Assembly: GCA_028288595.1 (NCBI GenBank) | Contig: JAQBNK010000152.1 | Location: 1 to 64,000, forward strand | DNA length: 64,000 nucleotides | Reading direction: 5' to 3' | Origin: Chitinophagaceae bacterium | GTDB taxonomy: Bacteria; Bacteroidota; Bacteroidia; Chitinophagales; Chitinophagaceae | Shown here: positions 1-9,121 of the stretch, in pieces | How the letters are laid out: each line of letters opens with the position of its first letter | Position numbering within the stretch: the stretch's first letter is position 1 | Made by a program: the position numbers and the translations under genes | Notes under the pieces: model-generated | Databases searched by the model: none | What the model saw: only the letters and a program-made list of their open reading frames with translations | Told to the model about the DNA's origin: nothing

Positions 1-1941
1 CGATACTTTAGGGAAAACAACATTTACAAGAAGTTCTGCAAATTGTCTCGACTGGTCATAAGTATATTTTGCTCCCAAAGGGATGTAGATATGCAAGCCC
101 CTCGACCCGGAAGTTTTGCAATAAGACGGCACTTTAATTTCATCCAGCAGGTCTTTAACAGCATTGGCGGTTTCAATCACTTTTTTAAAATCTATATTAT
201 TCGGATCAAGGTCTATCACACACCAGTCAGGATTTTCCGCATGTTCTATCCGGCTGTGCCAGGGATTTAATTCTATACAACCGAGATTAACAATATACAT
301 GAGGCTGGCCTCATCAGTACAGACAAAAAAATCTTTGGTTTGCCCGTCAGATTCACTCGTATAAGGATGCGTCGTGATCCATTCCGGAACTTTTCCTTTT
401 ACGTTTTTCTGAAAAAAATTTTCACCATTAATTCCATCCGGGTGGCGATTCAGAGACTGCGGCCTGTTCTTCATATAGGGAAGAATATAAGGCATCATAT
501 CGTTGTAATAATTCAGTACATCTCTTTTGGTAAGTTTTAGATCGGGCCAGAATATTTTATCAAGATTGGTGAATTTGATAGGATGAGATTTGATTGAAAT
601 GGTCTCTTCTTTCTTCCCTGGTTCAAACATCGATCCTTTGATTCGCCTACCTTTTTTTATAGTTGATTTTTTTTCTTTCTGAATTTTTACTTTTGAATTC
701 ATCTTTATACTCAACCAGTCATCGTTCTTTTTACCCGGCGTATAAATTGAATTCTTTTCTCTTGCGATAATGGCATGAAGACCTTTCTTTAATGCCACTT
801 CATAAAAAGCAATTCCATTCTGTTCAATATGATCCACATATTTTATAACATCGCTTGCAGTCAATATTTCTTCAAGTAAACTTTTTCTTACCGTTAAACT
901 CAGACCCATTAAATCCTTTCCATCGAGCCATAGAATATCGAATACAAAAAATACAGATTGATTTTTTGGATCGCCTGCTGATACCGGTAACCCTTCTTCG
1001 TTCAAACAAACAATCGCACCATCAAGAATACATTTATGATTGATATCTTTTAAGCTTTCCGTTATTGCTGAAAACTGTTTCGTAACCGGTTTTGCTCCTG
1101 ACTTCAATTGTACTTTGTCATGGTTGATAAAAGCCATTACTCTTTCGCCTTCAGACAGCCAGTCGATCTCAAAAAACCAATCGTCACCATCAAATATTTC
1201 TTTCGATTCTTTAACCTGCATTGGCTTTATTGCAGAAGGAAAAGCTGTTTTTGGTGCAGCGTTTAATATCTCATTCAACTCTTCACTTTCCTCCTGACCG
1301 GTCTCTTCATCTTTATCTTTTAACTTTCCCGAACTATCCTTGTTACTGATCCATTTTTTATTGGATGTCGATTTTACCTGTTCTAAAGTTTTGCCCGACT
1401 GAACCGATTTGTCTTTTTTGGTAATATCTGTTTCGCCTGCATAATCATCATTCAGTTTCATCAGCAGCCAGGAGTTATCACCTCTTTGTGATGCACGCAC
1501 CAAAGCAAATTCTCCTTTCAGCTTCTTGCCATGCATTTTTATTTTCAGTGTTCCTTTATGTAACTGTGACAATAAGCTTTTTTCGATCTCTTTTAGTGAG
1601 CCGCTTATTTTTTCCGCCGGTTCGTACCAGCCTTCATCCCAAACGATTACGGTACCTGCGCCATAATTTCCTTTCGGAATAATTCCCTCGAAATTTTTAT
1701 AATCATAAGGATGATCCTCTACCATCATGGCCAGGCGTTTTACAGACGGATCCATCGAAGGGCCTTTTGGAACGGCCCAGCTTTTCAGCACGCCTTCCAT
1801 TTCGAGCCGGAAATCATAATGAAGATGAGAAGCTGCGTGTTTCTGAATTACGAAGGTTAACTTTTTTGCAGCAGGCTTGCCTCCTGTTGGCTCAGGCGTT
1901 TCGTTGAACTTTCTTTTTTCCCGGTATTTGGCGAGGCTCAT
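1..1941 (-). CDS. ligD: LigD-type DNA repair protein with degenerate ligase domain (partial)
   Basis: The first 647 residues are visible; the C-terminus lies beyond base 1. Three domains follow in order. The N-terminal 3'-phosphoesterase (about residues 28-150) keeps its catalytic set, His35, His41, Asp43, Arg45, His77 and Tyr81, which matches the Pseudomonas LigD set at a constant offset of 7. The middle ATP-dependent ligase-like domain (about 240-420) is recognisable by FDILWLDG and WLSIK but lacks the catalytic lysine (FEIDW where FEIKWDG is usual, Asp260), the motif III Glu (DGAIV, Ala309) and the EG.VAK motif (GLHAIIAR, His389/Arg394). The C-terminal primase/polymerase domain (about 430 onward) keeps IDLDP and TSGSRGLHIY. 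LigD works with Ku in non-homologous end joining; no ku gene is in the window. ATG at 1941 is the first in-frame start; an upstream ATG is out of frame and stops over it. Confidence 0.9.
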   Translation of the reverse strand, partial: MSLAKYREKRKFNETPEPTGGKPAAKKLTFVIQKHAASHLHYDFRLEMEGVLKSWAVPKGPSMDPSVKRLAMMVEDHPYDYKNFEGIIPKGNYGAGTVIVWDEGWYEPAEKISGSLKEIEKSLLSQLHKGTLKIKMHGKKLKGEFALVRASQRGDNSWLLMKLNDDYAGETDITKKDKSVQSGKTLEQVKSTSNKKWISNKDSSGKLKDKDEETGQEESEELNEILNAAPKTAFPSAIKPMQVKESKEIFDGDDWFFEIDWLSEGERVMAFINHDKVQLKSGAKPVTKQFSAITESLKDINHKCILDGAIVCLNEEGLPVSAGDPKNQSVFFVFDILWLDGKDLMGLSLTVRKSLLEEILTASDVIKYVDHIEQNGIAFYEVALKKGLHAIIAREKNSIYTPGKKNDDWLSIKMNSKVKIQKEKKSTIKKGRRIKGSMFEPGKKEETISIKSHPIKFTNLDKIFWPDLKLTKRDVLNYYNDMMPYILPYMKNRPQSLNRHPDGINGENFFQKNVKGKVPEWITTHPYTSESDGQTKDFFVCTDEASLMYIVNLGCIELNPWHSRIEHAENPDWCVIDLDPNNIDFKKVIETANAVKDLLDEIKVPSYCKTSGSRGLHIYIPLGAKYTYDQSRQFAELLVNVVFPKVS

Positions 1942-1946
1942 GAAAG

Positions 1947-1994
1947 TACCAGATGAAAAATCATGCCGTTTATCAGTGATTTTTTGGTATCTGG
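1947..1994 (-). other. imperfect hairpin in the ligD leader
   Basis: CCAGAT and a run of A's ending in ATCA are mirrored by TGATTTTTT and ATCTGG, giving an imperfect stem that ends about 6 nt before the ligD start codon on the reverse strand. It could lie in the 5' leader and affect translation; this is inference only. Confidence 0.3.
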
Positions 1995-2080
1995 ATTCAA
2001 TTTTTTTGTAATTGGCCTCTGAATTTCAGTTGTTGGCACGAAGACGAAATTTTTCTCACCCTGCTCTAAGCGAAGATTAT

Positions 2081-2584
2081 TTAGTCGGCACTAAAACGAA
2101 GGCCACTATCCTTTCCATTATCAACAGTGATTAAAATTCCATTAGTAGATTCTATATAAGAAACTTTACAGTGTTGTATTTGATTCCAGTTATAAGTATT
2201 AATACCATGTCCAGGATAACCAAAGGACATAGTTGTAGATATCTCGCCTAAGTCTTCATTTAAACGCTTGAAAAAAAGAGTCGAACTATTTGGAATCAGA
2301 ATTATAGAAGATATCTTATTGGCACTATCAATATTAAAAAAAAGTGCCTTAATGTTTTTTTCTTTTAAAATGGCTGTATCGGTAAATGTATACTCGATTT
2401 TAAAAATAAAAAGCAACTCTGAATCAGCCAGAATACTTCTATCGGTAATATTATATTTTTTTGATAAGGTGTTAATCTGTTGTCCAATTTGCAGAGGTAT
2501 GAAAGATGGGCACGTTTTTGATTGTGCCTGTACTTTCATATTGAACAATATAAATGTGCTAATTAAATAAAAAAGTTGTTTCAC
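2081..2584 (-). CDS. hypothetical secreted protein
   Basis: This 167-residue protein starts with a cleavable signal peptide (Lys, hydrophobic stretch, then VQAQ at about residue 20), so it is exported to the periplasm or surface. The rest is a mixed alpha/beta sequence with no motif I recognise, and no membrane helix after the signal. It lies between ligD and an MFS gene on the same strand but with clear gaps, so an operon is not evident. It is longer and has a better N-terminus than the overlapping opposite-strand frame, which is why I call this strand. Function unknown. Confidence 0.65.
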   Translation of the reverse strand: MKQLFYLISTFILFNMKVQAQSKTCPSFIPLQIGQQINTLSKKYNITDRSILADSELLFIFKIEYTFTDTAILKEKNIKALFFNIDSANKISSIILIPNSSTLFFKRLNEDLGEISTTMSFGYPGHGINTYNWNQIQHCKVSYIESTNGILITVDNGKDSGLRFSAD

Positions 2585-2641
2585 TAAAAAAGGTTTCTGA
2601 AAAAAATATATAAAATAATGGCATCATTTACTTTGTCGCGG

Positions 2642-2676
2642 ATCTGAAATCTGAAAACCGAAATCCGAAAACTAAA
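2642..2676. repeat. heptamer word array A (5 units)
   Basis: Five consecutive 7-nt units fit the pattern AWCYRAA, starting with two identical ATCTGAA copies. The last unit covers the stop codon of the MFS gene (2672-2674). It is one of nine short arrays with period 7 or 8 in this window. Confidence 0.75.
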
Positions 2677-3901
2677 CCCCCACCGCTTCCTTCTCCGCTT
2701 TCAATGCCGAATAAGCAATCAATGCACTTACCAGCATAAAAACAGCACCGGCAAAAAATGGTGCGCCCGGAAAATGAACCAGTGCATTCTTCCTTGTAAA
2801 AAAAGAAAAAAGATAAGTCATCATTAGAGGACCAACGATGGACGTTGCGCTCATTAAACTTGTTAACGCTCCCTGCAGTTCGCCCTGCTCATTTGGCGGA
2901 ACATGAACCGAGATCACGCTTTGTAATGCCGGCCCGGCAATTCCGCCAAAACAATATGGAATTAAGAAAACAAACATCATCCAGGTTTGGGAAGCAAAAG
3001 CAAAAAGAATCAATCCCAAAGCATATAAACCAAGACCGTAATAAATACTTTTTTCATTCCCGAGTTTGGGGTTAATAAAACGTATCAACCCGCCCTGGAC
3101 AATTGCCACTAATAATCCTACTGCTCCTAGTGAGAGCCCGATCATAGATTCACTCCAGTTGAATTTTGCAATGTTGATATATGTCCAGGTACTTTGCACT
3201 GCATGTGCAGCTATATAAACGAAAAGAAGTGAAATAATCAACCCGCTGATAGCAGGATATTTTTTCAGTTGTATTAATGAACCCAATGGATTCGCTCTTT
3301 TCAATTCAAACTTTCTTCTATGCTCTTTTGATAATGATTCAGGTAAAACAAAATATCCGTACAACCAGTTCAGCAATGTTAATCCTGCAGCGAAAAGAAA
3401 AGGAATTCTTGCGCCGAACTGTCCTAATAATCCGCCGATCATCGGCCCAATAATAAATCCAAGTCCGAACGCCGCTCCTATCAATCCAAAATTTTTCGTC
3501 CTGTTTTCATTCGTGCTGATGTCTGCTATGTATGCACTAGCTGTAGTAAAGCTGGCGCCTGTAATACCTGCAACAATGCGGCCCACAAACAGCCACCCGA
3601 TCGTAGGTGCAAATGAGAGGAATAAATAATCAATCCCAAAACCAAAAAGTGAAAATAGCAACACCGGTCGGCGGCCATACTGGTCACTGAGATTACCGAG
3701 CACCGGCGCAAAAACGAATTGCATGATGGCATAAGCAAAAGTGAGCCACCCACCATATTCAGAAACGGCGCTTATATCCTTATGGGTAAGGCCCATGATC
3801 AGCTTTGGGAACACCGGAATAATAATTCCCCAGCCGATCACGTCTATCAATAAAGTGATGAAAATGAAGCTCATCGCAGCTTTCCTGTGTACCCTCGCCA
3901 T
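2672..3901 (-). CDS. MFS transporter, TetA/DHA1-like drug:H+ antiporter
   Basis: A polytopic inner-membrane protein of 409 residues with about twelve hydrophobic segments. The loop after helix 2 holds the MFS signature [14 protein letters not shown], and the helix 5 region has the [16 protein letters not shown] motif typical of DHA1 antiporters; overall it resembles the TetA/TCR group, including tetracycline efflux proteins. Substrate cannot be read from sequence, and most chromosomal Bacteroidota members are uncharacterised. An ATG nine codons upstream (3928) is possible, but a near-consensus -7 box (CATCTTTG, reverse strand 3933-3926) would start transcription near 3921, so I prefer ATG 3901. 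No resistance regulator is adjacent. Confidence 0.85.
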   Translation of the reverse strand: MARVHRKAAMSFIFITLLIDVIGWGIIIPVFPKLIMGLTHKDISAVSEYGGWLTFAYAIMQFVFAPVLGNLSDQYGRRPVLLFSLFGFGIDYLFLSFAPTIGWLFVGRIVAGITGASFTTASAYIADISTNENRTKNFGLIGAAFGLGFIIGPMIGGLLGQFGARIPFLFAAGLTLLNWLYGYFVLPESLSKEHRRKFELKRANPLGSLIQLKKYPAISGLIISLLFVYIAAHAVQSTWTYINIAKFNWSESMIGLSLGAVGLLVAIVQGGLIRFINPKLGNEKSIYYGLGLYALGLILFAFASQTWMMFVFLIPYCFGGIAGPALQSVISVHVPPNEQGELQGALTSLMSATSIVGPLMMTYLFSFFTRKNALVHFPGAPFFAGAVFMLVSALIAYSALKAEKEAVGV

Positions 3902-4017
3902 AAAAGGATTGTTGGTTGATGAGCGCAAAGATGACGATTCTAAATAAAAAATAATTAGGCGTTTATTAACACGGCAATAATTTTGAGCAGGTTAATTTCG
4001 CCACTCAACTCTCATCC

Positions 4018-4455
4018 ATGAAAAAACTCCTCTTCATTACAACCTTTCTTTTTGTAATTGCAGTTGTCAATGCGCAAACACCAAGATTAAAAAAAGCACA
4101 GTCCATCGCCAGGAATGAGCACAAATTAGTGCTGCTGAATTTTTCAGGATCTGACTGGTGCCAGCCCTGCATGAGATTAGAACAAAATGTTTTTTCAAAT
4201 AAAAGGTTCCAGGACTTCGCTAATCAAAACCTGGTAATGGTGCATGTAGATTTTCCAAGAAGGAAAGCACTTCCACAGGATGTTGCTGTGGAAAACGAAC
4301 AGCTTGCAGGCAGGTATAACACAGCGGGTTATTTACCCACTACTGTTTTAATGACCAGCGATGGCAGAATATTAAAAGAGTGGAGTGGTTTTGCAGGAGA
4401 AACCGCAAATGATTTTATCTCCGCAATAAAAAGATATTCGGGCCAGGATAATTAA
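4018..4455 (+). CDS. secreted thioredoxin-like protein
   Basis: This 145-residue protein has a signal peptide ending in VNAQ (residue about 20) and a thioredoxin fold with the redox motif WCQPC preceded by GSD, followed by the cis-proline loop YLPTTVL. It should act on disulfides in the periplasm; the GSDWC.PC form belongs to the Thioredoxin_7 / DsbD-C-terminal-like group common in Bacteroidota. No partner oxidoreductase is adjacent. TANNTTTG-like boxes occur at 3978-3985 (TAATTTTG) and 3993-4000 (TAATTTCG). Its stop codon overlaps the convergent amidase-like gene by 4 nt. Confidence 0.88.
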   Translation: MKKLLFITTFLFVIAVVNAQTPRLKKAQSIARNEHKLVLLNFSGSDWCQPCMRLEQNVFSNKRFQDFANQNLVMVHVDFPRRKALPQDVAVENEQLAGRYNTAGYLPTTVLMTSDGRILKEWSGFAGETANDFISAIKRYSGQDN

Positions 4456-5189
4456 TTCCTGGTTCTTTTGTTTTCGAGCCAATCAGCCAATGCTTGTTTA
4501 ATTGCGCCGCCAACTTTTTTCTGGTTCGAAGGGTTCAATAAAAAATCTCTGCTCGCAGCATTATCACCTACTTCCAGTAACACCCGGTAAGGTGCCGTGT
4601 TTATATTTTCATCCAAACTATAAAAGCTGAGTTTACCGGTTGTTTTACACCGGTAATCGTTACGGCCGGTTGTGCTGTCTAATAATACTCCCCTGTTTTC
4701 TAAATCTGTAGCAGAACAAACTGCTTTTAATAAAGTCGCCGCGAGTTCGCGGTTAGCTGATTCAAACTGGTCGCCGTAATGAATATATCCCCAGATGGCA
4801 TGTCGCTTTGTTCCTCCGTTACTATGCACCGCAATAAAAACTTCAGGGTGATGTTTATTCGCATCCTGTAATTCATAAGCATAACCCGAAATCTTTCCAT
4901 CAATAATTGCTGATGTGTGTTCGATAACGGTGTTGCTTCCAACATTTGGATGATGGACATTTTCATTGCCCAAACTCCAAACTTTATATTCTTTCATTTT
5001 AGGGTTTGTTTCCATAGCGGCTTCAACTATAGCATTAGAAACTGCGGCCTCACTAAAATCTTTTCCGGTATCTGTTTGATGGGATGGCTGCCAGGCAATA
5101 AAGGTGTTCGTCCTGTTCAGCTTAGTTGTGTTACAAGACTGGTTAAGAAAGAAAGTAAAAACAAGTATTAATACGGTTGTCTTTTTCAT
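4452..5189 (-). CDS. N-acetylmuramoyl-L-alanine amidase-like lipoprotein
   Basis: A 245-residue lipoprotein (lipobox-like LNQSC near residue 19). It resembles zinc-dependent Amidase_3 cell-wall amidases: an early His in AWQPSHQTDTG, an IEHTSAI segment, the conserved IAVHSNGG (second zinc His), and a late Glu in LLEVGDNAASRD, the usual site of the catalytic Glu. The first motif is diverged from the standard DPGHGG, so activity on peptidoglycan is likely but not certain. It probably sits on the periplasmic face of a membrane. It converges on the thioredoxin-like gene. Confidence 0.75.
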   Translation of the reverse strand: MKKTTVLILVFTFFLNQSCNTTKLNRTNTFIAWQPSHQTDTGKDFSEAAVSNAIVEAAMETNPKMKEYKVWSLGNENVHHPNVGSNTVIEHTSAIIDGKISGYAYELQDANKHHPEVFIAVHSNGGTKRHAIWGYIHYGDQFESANRELAATLLKAVCSATDLENRGVLLDSTTGRNDYRCKTTGKLSFYSLDENINTAPYRVLLEVGDNAASRDFLLNPSNQKKVGGAIKQALADWLENKRTRN

Positions 5190-5236
5190 CTTGGGCTTTA
5201 ATAGTAAGTTTACTGAAGCAATATTAATATTGTATC

Positions 5237-6187
5237 ATGGAAAATATAAAAATATCGACTGCGCAGTTTGAAAATAAAAGCGGTGATAAAAACTATAATC
5301 TTTCTGTAATTGAAAGCTTAAGTGAGAAAGCAGCAGCTGAGGGATCGAAAGCTATCGCATTTCATGAATGTTCTGTTACAGGTTACACTTTCGCAAGACA
5401 CCTTAGCAAAGAAGAAATGCTTGACCTTGCCGAATTTATTCCTGATGGTCCAAGCATTAAAAGATTAACACAGATCGCGGCTAAACACGATATCACTGTG
5501 CTTGCAGGGTTATTTGAAAAAGACAAAGACGATAAATTATACAAAGCTTATGTGTGCGTTGATAAAAACGGCCTGGTTGCTAAATTTCGTAAGCTGCATC
5601 CTTTTATCAATCCATATTTAACTCCTGGAGATCAATATTGCGTTTTTGATTTATTTGGATGGAAATGCGGGATATTAATTTGTTACGATAACAACATTAT
5701 TGAAAATGTAAGAGCAACAAATTTGCTTGGGGCTGATATTATTTTCATGCCGCATGTAACTATGTGTACTCCTTCTACCCGCCCCGGTGCAGGCTTTATA
5801 GATGCGAAACTCTGGGAGAACAGGGAGAATGATCCTACTTCTTTAAGAATAGAATTTGATGGAATGAAGGGCCGCGACTGGCTCATCAAATGGTTGCCGG
5901 CTAGAGCCTATGATAATGCCGTCTATGTTGTTTTCTCAAATCCCATTGGGATGGATGATGACCAGTTGAAAAATGGTTGCTCTATGATCATCGATCCGTT
6001 TGGTGATATTATCGCCGAATGCAGGAAGCTTGATAATGATTTTGTAACAGCCACTTTCACTGCAGATAAACTTATCAATGCCGGTGGTTATCGTTATAAA
6101 AAAGCAAGGAGGCCAGATCTTTACAGGGATATAATTGGTCAGCCGCATGTACCTGAACAGAAAGTGATCTGGCTGGAGGAAGAATAA
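5237..6187 (+). CDS. nitrilase-superfamily carbon-nitrogen hydrolase
   Basis: At 316 residues it is a full-length cytosolic carbon-nitrogen hydrolase. The catalytic triad is visible: Glu in FHECSVTGY (about residue 44), Lys in FRKLHPF (about 120) and Cys in ILICYDNN (about 155). The family hydrolyses nitriles, amides or carbamoyl groups; the MPHVTMCTPSTRP segment after the Cys suggests an amidase of the aliphatic or N-carbamoyl type, but the substrate is not determinable. It stands alone, divergent from the amidase-like gene, and its stop codon is the first base group of a heptamer array. Confidence 0.88.
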   Translation: MENIKISTAQFENKSGDKNYNLSVIESLSEKAAAEGSKAIAFHECSVTGYTFARHLSKEEMLDLAEFIPDGPSIKRLTQIAAKHDITVLAGLFEKDKDDKLYKAYVCVDKNGLVAKFRKLHPFINPYLTPGDQYCVFDLFGWKCGILICYDNNIIENVRATNLLGADIIFMPHVTMCTPSTRPGAGFIDAKLWENRENDPTSLRIEFDGMKGRDWLIKWLPARAYDNAVYVVFSNPIGMDDDQLKNGCSMIIDPFGDIIAECRKLDNDFVTATFTADKLINAGGYRYKKARRPDLYRDIIGQPHVPEQKVIWLEEE

Positions 6188-6234
6188 TGTTGAATGTTAA
6201 ATGATGAATGTTGAATCAATTAATAATTAATAAT
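6186..6234. repeat. heptamer word array B (7 units) joining two stop codons
   Basis: Seven contiguous 7-nt units: four AATGWTR units, one AATCAAT, then two TAATAAT. The array begins inside the nitrilase stop codon (6185-6187) and ends inside the convergent Sel1 gene, whose last codons and stop it supplies. Confidence 0.75.
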
Positions 6235-7426
6235 TATTGCGTATTCCCTTCAGTTTCGCCTTTGCCTCCACATCGCCCCAGTCAGCAGCGAGCTGGTATA
6301 ATTTTATGGCTTCATCCATATTTTTTTCAGTGCCATATCCATTTTCATACATCGAGGCAAGGCCCCGCATGGATTCGGTATCATTAAATGTAGATGCGAT
6401 GTGTTTTTGAAACCATGTAATCGCTTTTTTGTACCATTCATTTGCCAGGAGAGGGTCTTTTTGTACGTGGCCCAGGTAATACATCCCAAAACCGTTATCA
6501 TTATTTGCTGCACTCTTATACCAAACCGTCGCCACACTAATATCTGCCGGAACACCTTTACCCAACTCATACATACGACCTATATGCTGCATACCAGGCG
6601 ATTTACTTTTCATGAAATACTTTGTGGCTTCAGCGTAATCCTGCGTCAGACCACCTCTGCCAGACTCATAGAATAAACCAATAGAATAATTTGGACCGCC
6701 TTCATTTTCCGGACTCTTTTCCAGCGCCTTCCTGTACCATTTTAGCGCTTCTGCATCGTTTTGTTCAACACCTCTTCCAAACTCATACATTCTCCCGAGA
6801 TTAAACATAGCAGATGGCAAACCTGCATCAGCCGCTTTTTGAAACAGCCGCACAGCAAGTGCATAATCTTTTTTAACCCATCTTCCGATACTGTATTTAA
6901 AACCAAGATTATTCATGGCCATAACATTGCCAGCTTCAACGGCTTTAGTATACCATTTTAAAGCAAGTACAGAATCTTTCGTTACATCCTTTCCATTATC
7001 ATATAAATATCCAAGTTCATAAAGAGCATTCGAATAATTTTTTTCTGCGGACCGTTGAATAAGTTGTAAACCGGCAGAACTATCTCTTGTAACGTTGGTT
7101 CCATGCAAATACATAACGCCAAGTTTAAACATCGCAGCAGGATGCCCGGTACCGGAGGCTTTTTTTAACCAGTTAAATGATTCTGTCGAATCTTTGTCGA
7201 AGCCTTCCCCTTTGCGGTTCATTTCAGAGAGCATGTACATTGCATTCCCATCTCCTGCATCAGCTTCTTTTCTGAAAATATTGATCGCCGACTTAAAATC
7301 TTTGCGTACATAAAAAGAATACCCTTCGGTAAAACGAGTCGATTGTGCAGTAACCATCTCCAGCATGAATAAGGAAAGCAGCAGGAAAAGGAAGTATAAA
7401 TATTTTTTTTTGATTGATTGCAACAT
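6227..7426 (-). CDS. secreted Sel1/TPR-like repeat protein
   Basis: This 399-residue protein has a signal peptide (MVTAQ at about residue 28) followed by about nine Sel1-like repeats, seen as recurring A..LG.MY..G.GV..D...A..WY.KA units from about residue 50 to the end. Sel1 repeats form alpha-solenoids that mediate protein-protein contact. The kinase at 9122-10933 carries related repeats, so a signalling link is conceivable but unproven. The last residues, RNNY, are encoded by the heptamer array shared with the convergent gene. Confidence 0.88.
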   Translation of the reverse strand: MLQSIKKKYLYFLFLLLSLFMLEMVTAQSTRFTEGYSFYVRKDFKSAINIFRKEADAGDGNAMYMLSEMNRKGEGFDKDSTESFNWLKKASGTGHPAAMFKLGVMYLHGTNVTRDSSAGLQLIQRSAEKNYSNALYELGYLYDNGKDVTKDSVLALKWYTKAVEAGNVMAMNNLGFKYSIGRWVKKDYALAVRLFQKAADAGLPSAMFNLGRMYEFGRGVEQNDAEALKWYRKALEKSPENEGGPNYSIGLFYESGRGGLTQDYAEATKYFMKSKSPGMQHIGRMYELGKGVPADISVATVWYKSAANNDNGFGMYYLGHVQKDPLLANEWYKKAITWFQKHIASTFNDTESMRGLASMYENGYGTEKNMDEAIKLYQLAADWGDVEAKAKLKGIRNNY

Positions 7427-7466
7427 TAGTAATGAAAATTAGGATGATCATTAAAACTCTTCCTGT

Positions 7467-8912
7467 TTACCTGTTAAATACAAATGTTGAAATGGAATGA
7501 GGCTGGCTTATTGTCTCGGCAGCCTTCCCATCCATCCATAAAAAATATTTGATCTCTTTGTCAGTTTGGTTCATGACCACCGTGGCAATCTTTCCGTCTT
7601 TATTTAAAAACGCGGTTGACAATAACGGGCTTCTGCTGGATGCAGTCGCGATACGTTTTGCACCCGGCCGAATAAATTTTGAAAACTGCCCGATATAATA
7701 ATAGGCGTTCGTATAAATAAGCTCGCCGGTTTTAGTGTTTGAATGAATGGGTGCAAAACAAAAATTCTGTACATGGTTAGGTCCACCGGTTTCATCAAGT
7801 AAAACATTCCAGTCTGTCCAGCCCACTGCGCCGCTGTTAAAATCATTGATCATAGAACGGCCGTAACGTTCGCCCAATTTCCAGTCGTTGATGGTATTCA
7901 TGCTAAATGGTCCATTGCATCCCTCGGTAAACAATAAATTTTTCGATGGAAAAGCTTCTGAAACTCTTTTTACATTTTCAAATACCTGGTCTCCGCCGCT
8001 CCAGTCCTCGTACCAATGAAAGCCAGTACCCCATGCATATTTTGCCGCTTCAGGATCGCCGAGAATTGTGCTCACCTGCTGGTAGATAAGGTCGCGGTTA
8101 TGATCCCATACAATGATCTTTTTATCACCTAATCCCTGGTTCTTTAATGTAGGTCCAAGATTATTCTTCAGGAAGTCACGCTGTTCTTCAGCAGTAAAAA
8201 CGCAGGACTCCCATTTTTGTGTTGCCATGGGTTCGTTCTGAATAGTTAGCCCCCATACCGGGATACCTTCTTTCTGATAGGCCCTGATAAATTTTACATA
8301 GTAATTCGCCCAGCTCTGGTAATATTCTTTTTTCAGTTTACCACCATGCAGCATTTCATTATTGGTTTTCATCCATCCCGGAGGGCTCCACGGACTTACG
8401 AATAATACGAGTTTATTTCCTGTAGCGGCAATCGCCTGCTGTATAAAAGGAATACGGTATTTTTTATCATGGCCGATATTAAATGTTTTCAAAGCAACAT
8501 CGCCATCCTGCACATAGGTATAGCTATCACTTGAAAAATCACAACTATGAATATTAGTTCTTGCAAGGTTGTATCCTATACCGGAAACCGGGTTATAATA
8601 GGCCTGCAAAAATTCCTGTTGTTTATTTCGAGGAAGTTTCGCAAATGTTTCTGCGGAAGCATCAGTTAGAGCTCCGCCAATTCCAATAAAATTTTGAAAA
8701 CTTCTTTTAGGGTCTACGAATACACACACCTGGGTTTCCTGGGGCTGACCCATCTGCTTAAAATCCAGTATTGCCGTTTTCGTTAACCTGTAGGCTGTGT
8801 TTTGAGCGGTTGTGTAAACGGTGATGCTGCTAGCTGAAATTTGTGCATCCAGTTTCAGAATAAAGATCAACTGGAAAATAACAATTAGAAATTTAGACAT
8901 ATTATTTTTCAT
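7467..8912 (-). CDS. GH30-family glycoside hydrolase (glucosylceramidase-like)
   Basis: A 481-residue secreted enzyme with a signal peptide ending near LDAQ. It has the GH30 signatures in order: GIGGALTDASAETF, SPWSPPGWMKTN, acid/base Glu in TIQNEPMATQKWE and nucleophile Glu in LLFTEGCNG, then a short C-terminal beta-sandwich. GH30 retaining enzymes act on beta-glucosylceramide, beta-1,6-glucans or related glycans; the exact substrate cannot be read here. No SusC/SusD pair or other glycosidase is next to it, so it is not in an evident polysaccharide utilisation locus. Confidence 0.92.
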   Translation of the reverse strand: MKNNMSKFLIVIFQLIFILKLDAQISASSITVYTTAQNTAYRLTKTAILDFKQMGQPQETQVCVFVDPKRSFQNFIGIGGALTDASAETFAKLPRNKQQEFLQAYYNPVSGIGYNLARTNIHSCDFSSDSYTYVQDGDVALKTFNIGHDKKYRIPFIQQAIAATGNKLVLFVSPWSPPGWMKTNNEMLHGGKLKKEYYQSWANYYVKFIRAYQKEGIPVWGLTIQNEPMATQKWESCVFTAEEQRDFLKNNLGPTLKNQGLGDKKIIVWDHNRDLIYQQVSTILGDPEAAKYAWGTGFHWYEDWSGGDQVFENVKRVSEAFPSKNLLFTEGCNGPFSMNTINDWKLGERYGRSMINDFNSGAVGWTDWNVLLDETGGPNHVQNFCFAPIHSNTKTGELIYTNAYYYIGQFSKFIRPGAKRIATASSRSPLLSTAFLNKDGKIATVVMNQTDKEIKYFLWMDGKAAETISQPHSISTFVFNR

Positions 8913-9121
8913 AAAATTCGTGTTATAAGAGATAATAGAAGATAAATATAAGAATGGATCAATAAATGACCCTAGTAAACAATATATAAAAACTTGTTCA
9001 TTATCAACTCATTCCGATAAGGTGGCTTATAATTTGCTAAACTTACGCAAGCTACTGTGGCTTCGTTTTATAAAAACATCTCGTAACACAGTATGCTTTC
9101 TTATAGCGGCTTTATTGAAAA

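Noticed and set aside
1040-1682. Forward frames at the left edge
   Set aside because: They are antisense to the LigD coding sequence, which continues beyond the window.
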